From Ruminiclostridium cellobioparum subsp. termitidis CT1112 (GTDB lineage: Bacteria > Bacillota > Clostridia > Acetivibrionales > DSM-1351), in the NCBI RefSeq assembly GCF_000350485.1, contig NZ_AORV01000060.1, positions 1-64,000 on the forward strand: DNA of 64,000 nucleotides. Reading direction: 5' to 3'. The notes under the pieces were generated by a model. The model saw only the letters and a program-made list of their open reading frames with translations, made no database searches and was not told where the DNA came from. Each line of letters starts with the position of its first letter. The first letter of the stretch is position 1. The translations under genes were made by a program, and so were the position numbers. Below, piece after piece: positions 62,119 through 64,000 of this stretch.

Positions 62119-63519
62119 TTACTCTCCTCTGAGATATGCTTTAACGTCTTCTTCTACCGGGTCATAAAAATCCGGCTTGACATTGATATATTTGCAGGCC
62201 TCATATAATACCGGGACAATGTTTTTGTGAATCCCCACGCAATGGTGGATATATGGCCCGGAAACCAGCTTTTCCTCCAGCCTTTTCAAGTTGTCCACTT
62301 CTATCCAGAGGTAGGTGCCTTTTGTATATGGGCCTTCAATTGCCTTTGCATTGCCCAGCAGCAGTGAATACTCTCCGTTGTCTCCGTCAAACCTGCACAG
62401 TGTGAGCCCGCCATGTTTTGCTTCTGCTTCTACAGATCCCGGGTAGCTGAATGCAAGGGGGTAACCCAGCGTAGGTTTTTCCCTTGCTACCGAAACCGGC
62501 CATGGTCCGCAGTGCTGGAGCAGCTCACCGTTTTCATTGTCCGGGTGGCGTACCGTCCAGTCTGCAAAGAAGGATCTTGTCTCACCCATACCTGCGGCTT
62601 CGGCCAGTAATGAAGTTATTGCACCATGGATATCCGTTTCGCAGACAACCGGAATGCCTTCATCGTTCAAAAGTGAGTTTGCCGCACAAGGCATGATTCC
62701 CAGTTCAGACTGCAGGCAGTTCCAGCACTGCAGTGCAATGGCATTGCAGCCGTATTTCGCGGCCAGTCCCTGCATTGCAACCTTCATTGCCGCGACATTC
62801 TCCAGGTGCTGGTCAGCAATTTTAACATTCATTTTAGCTTTTATGGTCTCTATGACTTTTTCAACTTCAGTCTTTTCCTCTTTGGCTGCATTTACCGCAT
62901 ATATCAGTTCGGGCATTGGGATGGGAGAGAGCTGTATGTTGAATTTCTCAAGCAATTCCCCCTCGTTGCACATTGTGGACCAGAAATCAAACGGTCTTGT
63001 GGAAATCTGCAATATCCTTGTATTTCTAAAGGTTTTAACAACATTGCATACAGCCAGGAAGTCCCTCATACCTCTTTCAAACTCCGGATCATTCAATCTG
63101 CAGTTGGACATATATGTGAAAGGAACTCTGAATCTTCTCAACACCTTTCCGGTGGCAAAGAGTCCGCACTGGCTGTCTCTCAGGCGTATCCCCTTTTCAT
63201 CGGGTCTTTCATCCCGCGGGCCCCATAATAACACAGGAACATTCAAGGTTTTGGCCAATCTGGCACATACATATTCGGTACCAAAGTTGCAGTGCGGTAA
63301 AAACAGTCCGTCAATCTTTTCAGACTCGAACTTTTCCGCAATTTTCTTCATATCTTCGTCGTCATACAGAAGTCCTTCGGAGTTAATATCCGTAATATCA
63401 ACAAATTCCACATTCAATTCCTTGAGTTTATCTCTGGTGAGGTTACCGAACTTGATTGCATCCGGTGCGCTGAATATACTTCTTCTGGTGGGTGCAAAGC
63501 CGATTTTCACTTTACTCAT
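62119..63519 (-). CDS. L-fucose/L-arabinose isomerase-like protein
   Basis: A 466-residue cytosolic protein of the fucose/arabinose isomerase superfamily, which interconverts aldoses and ketoses with a divalent metal. The N-terminal Rossmann-like domain reads KIGFAPTRRSIFSAPDA and LFLPHCNFGTEYVCARLAK; the middle has AIALQCWNCLQSELGIMPCAANSLLNDEGIPVVCETDIHGA, where C, E and D line the family active site; and the C-terminal domain includes IEVDNLKRLEEKLVSGPYIHHC, with the histidine pair placed where a metal ligand is expected. It is the first gene of the operon, start at 63519 with GGAG nine bases upstream. The substrate is unknown; a pentose entering the FGGY-kinase step fits best. Confidence 0.82.
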   Translation of the reverse strand: MSKVKIGFAPTRRSIFSAPDAIKFGNLTRDKLKELNVEFVDITDINSEGLLYDDEDMKKIAEKFESEKIDGLFLPHCNFGTEYVCARLAKTLNVPVLLWGPRDERPDEKGIRLRDSQCGLFATGKVLRRFRVPFTYMSNCRLNDPEFERGMRDFLAVCNVVKTFRNTRILQISTRPFDFWSTMCNEGELLEKFNIQLSPIPMPELIYAVNAAKEEKTEVEKVIETIKAKMNVKIADQHLENVAAMKVAMQGLAAKYGCNAIALQCWNCLQSELGIMPCAANSLLNDEGIPVVCETDIHGAITSLLAEAAGMGETRSFFADWTVRHPDNENGELLQHCGPWPVSVAREKPTLGYPLAFSYPGSVEAEAKHGGLTLCRFDGDNGEYSLLLGNAKAIEGPYTKGTYLWIEVDNLKRLEEKLVSGPYIHHCVGIHKNIVPVLYEACKYINVKPDFYDPVEEDVKAYLRGE

Positions 63520-64000
63520 TCTACATTTCTCCATTCTTTAGATATATTTTGTTTCGATGATTATTGAATTAATCAAAGATAGGCCAGAAATTACTTATCT
63601 TATATTAGGTTTACATAATTTCCTCTAAAAAGTATATTAATAAACTTTTTGCAAATAAAATAATTTATTAAAATAAATACATGAAAATATAAGATGGCTG
63701 GTAAATTCTGTTTAGCAATAGTATTTAAATTATTTAAATCAAGTATATATTTAATGTTTATTACTTAAGTATTATTATAAATCGTTTATTTATATTTAGC
63801 AACAAATTTATTTAATTTTTTATACAATTTGTTGTATCTATACAGTATATATCATATTAATTTGTATATACTGCATAAATTAATATGATTATTGAGTATA
63901 TTTAAGTAAATACACGTTTGTAAATCTTTTAGTTAATTACTAAATATTTAGCTAAATTATTTAGTAATACGTTTAGCTGTTAACTAAAAACCTATTTAGC
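63520..64000. promoter_or_regulatory. AT-rich control region of the 11-gene sugar operon with TTTAG dyads
   Basis: No gene. The last 80 bases contain a dense set of related dyads: TTTAGT...ACTAAA (63928-63944), the perfect palindrome ATTTAGCTAAAT (63946-63957), and TTTAGT...ACTAAA (63960-63988), with further TTTAGC units at 63972, 63995 and 63711. They are spaced by roughly 10-14 bases and may be repeated operator sites for this operon or for a gene beyond the window. No promoter with good -35 and -10 elements stands out. Confidence 0.45.

Noticed and set aside
62537-63541. 334-codon plus-strand frame opposite the isomerase-like gene
   Set aside because: Antisense to a clearly recognisable gene, with no ribosome site and an unlikely composition.

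Overview
The window is a low-GC, endospore-forming clostridial chromosome segment, probably from a plant-fibre-degrading Ruminiclostridium/Clostridium relative. The evidence is the sporulation sigma factor SigH, a gerK-type spore germination operon, cytosolic glycosidases (GH3, GH38, GH116) beside sugar ABC transporters, and the conserved Firmicute block cysE-cysS-mrnC-rlmB-yacP-sigH. Most genes lie on the minus strand, as on a leading strand in Firmicutes. Species assignment is inference.

Layout. 0-1 kb: an XRE regulator and a decayed PIN-domain toxin locus. 1-13.2 kb (minus): a sugar uptake and degradation operon with a solute-binding lipoprotein, two permeases, a GH116 glycosidase and a GH38 alpha-mannosidase, preceded by its own terminator-separated membrane-bound AraC regulator (YesS type). 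13.2-14.5 kb: gene-poor, with tRNA-Thr(GGT), tRNA-Gly(CCC) and tRNA-derived debris. 14.5-24 kb (minus): sigH, yacP/rae1, rlmB, mrnC, then exoA, an NlpC/P60 protein, a LytTR response regulator and a plus-strand XRE gene placed between mrnC and cysS, then cysE with a long leader. A cluster of DnaA-box-like sites next to AT-rich direct repeats lies between mrnC and exoA. 24.5-33.5 kb: a DUF3343 protein, an OGG-type glycosylase, a DUF6062 protein, metA and metY (methionine synthesis by the acetylhomoserine route), two MFS exporters and a diguanylate cyclase. 33.5-37.3 kb: a large multibranched fold-back element, a GH3 glycosidase and its AraC regulator. 37.3-42 kb: a gerK-like operon with an unlisted 55-codon membrane protein at its end. 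42-46 kb: two YibE/F membrane proteins and a BtrH_N-type protein. 46.4-51.2 kb: a 1462-residue polymorphic toxin with a WHH nuclease tip and an N-terminal IGNQAV motif of the kind seen in contractile-injection-system cargo, followed by its SUKH immunity gene. 51.4-63.5 kb: one 11-gene minus-strand operon encoding a fucose-isomerase-like protein, a split transketolase, a ribose-type ABC transporter with a DUF2291 lipoprotein, RbsD, an FGGY kinase, a LacI regulator and ribokinase.

Most worth following up: (1) the 11-gene operon, which reads as import, isomerisation, phosphorylation and transketolase cleavage of a pentose, possibly a branched one such as D-apiose; (2) the orphan contractile-injection-type toxin; (3) the DnaA-box cluster; (4) two unrelated fold-back elements and structured leaders before metA and cysE; (5) the small germination-operon protein. 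All functional claims are from reading the sequence; no database search was run.
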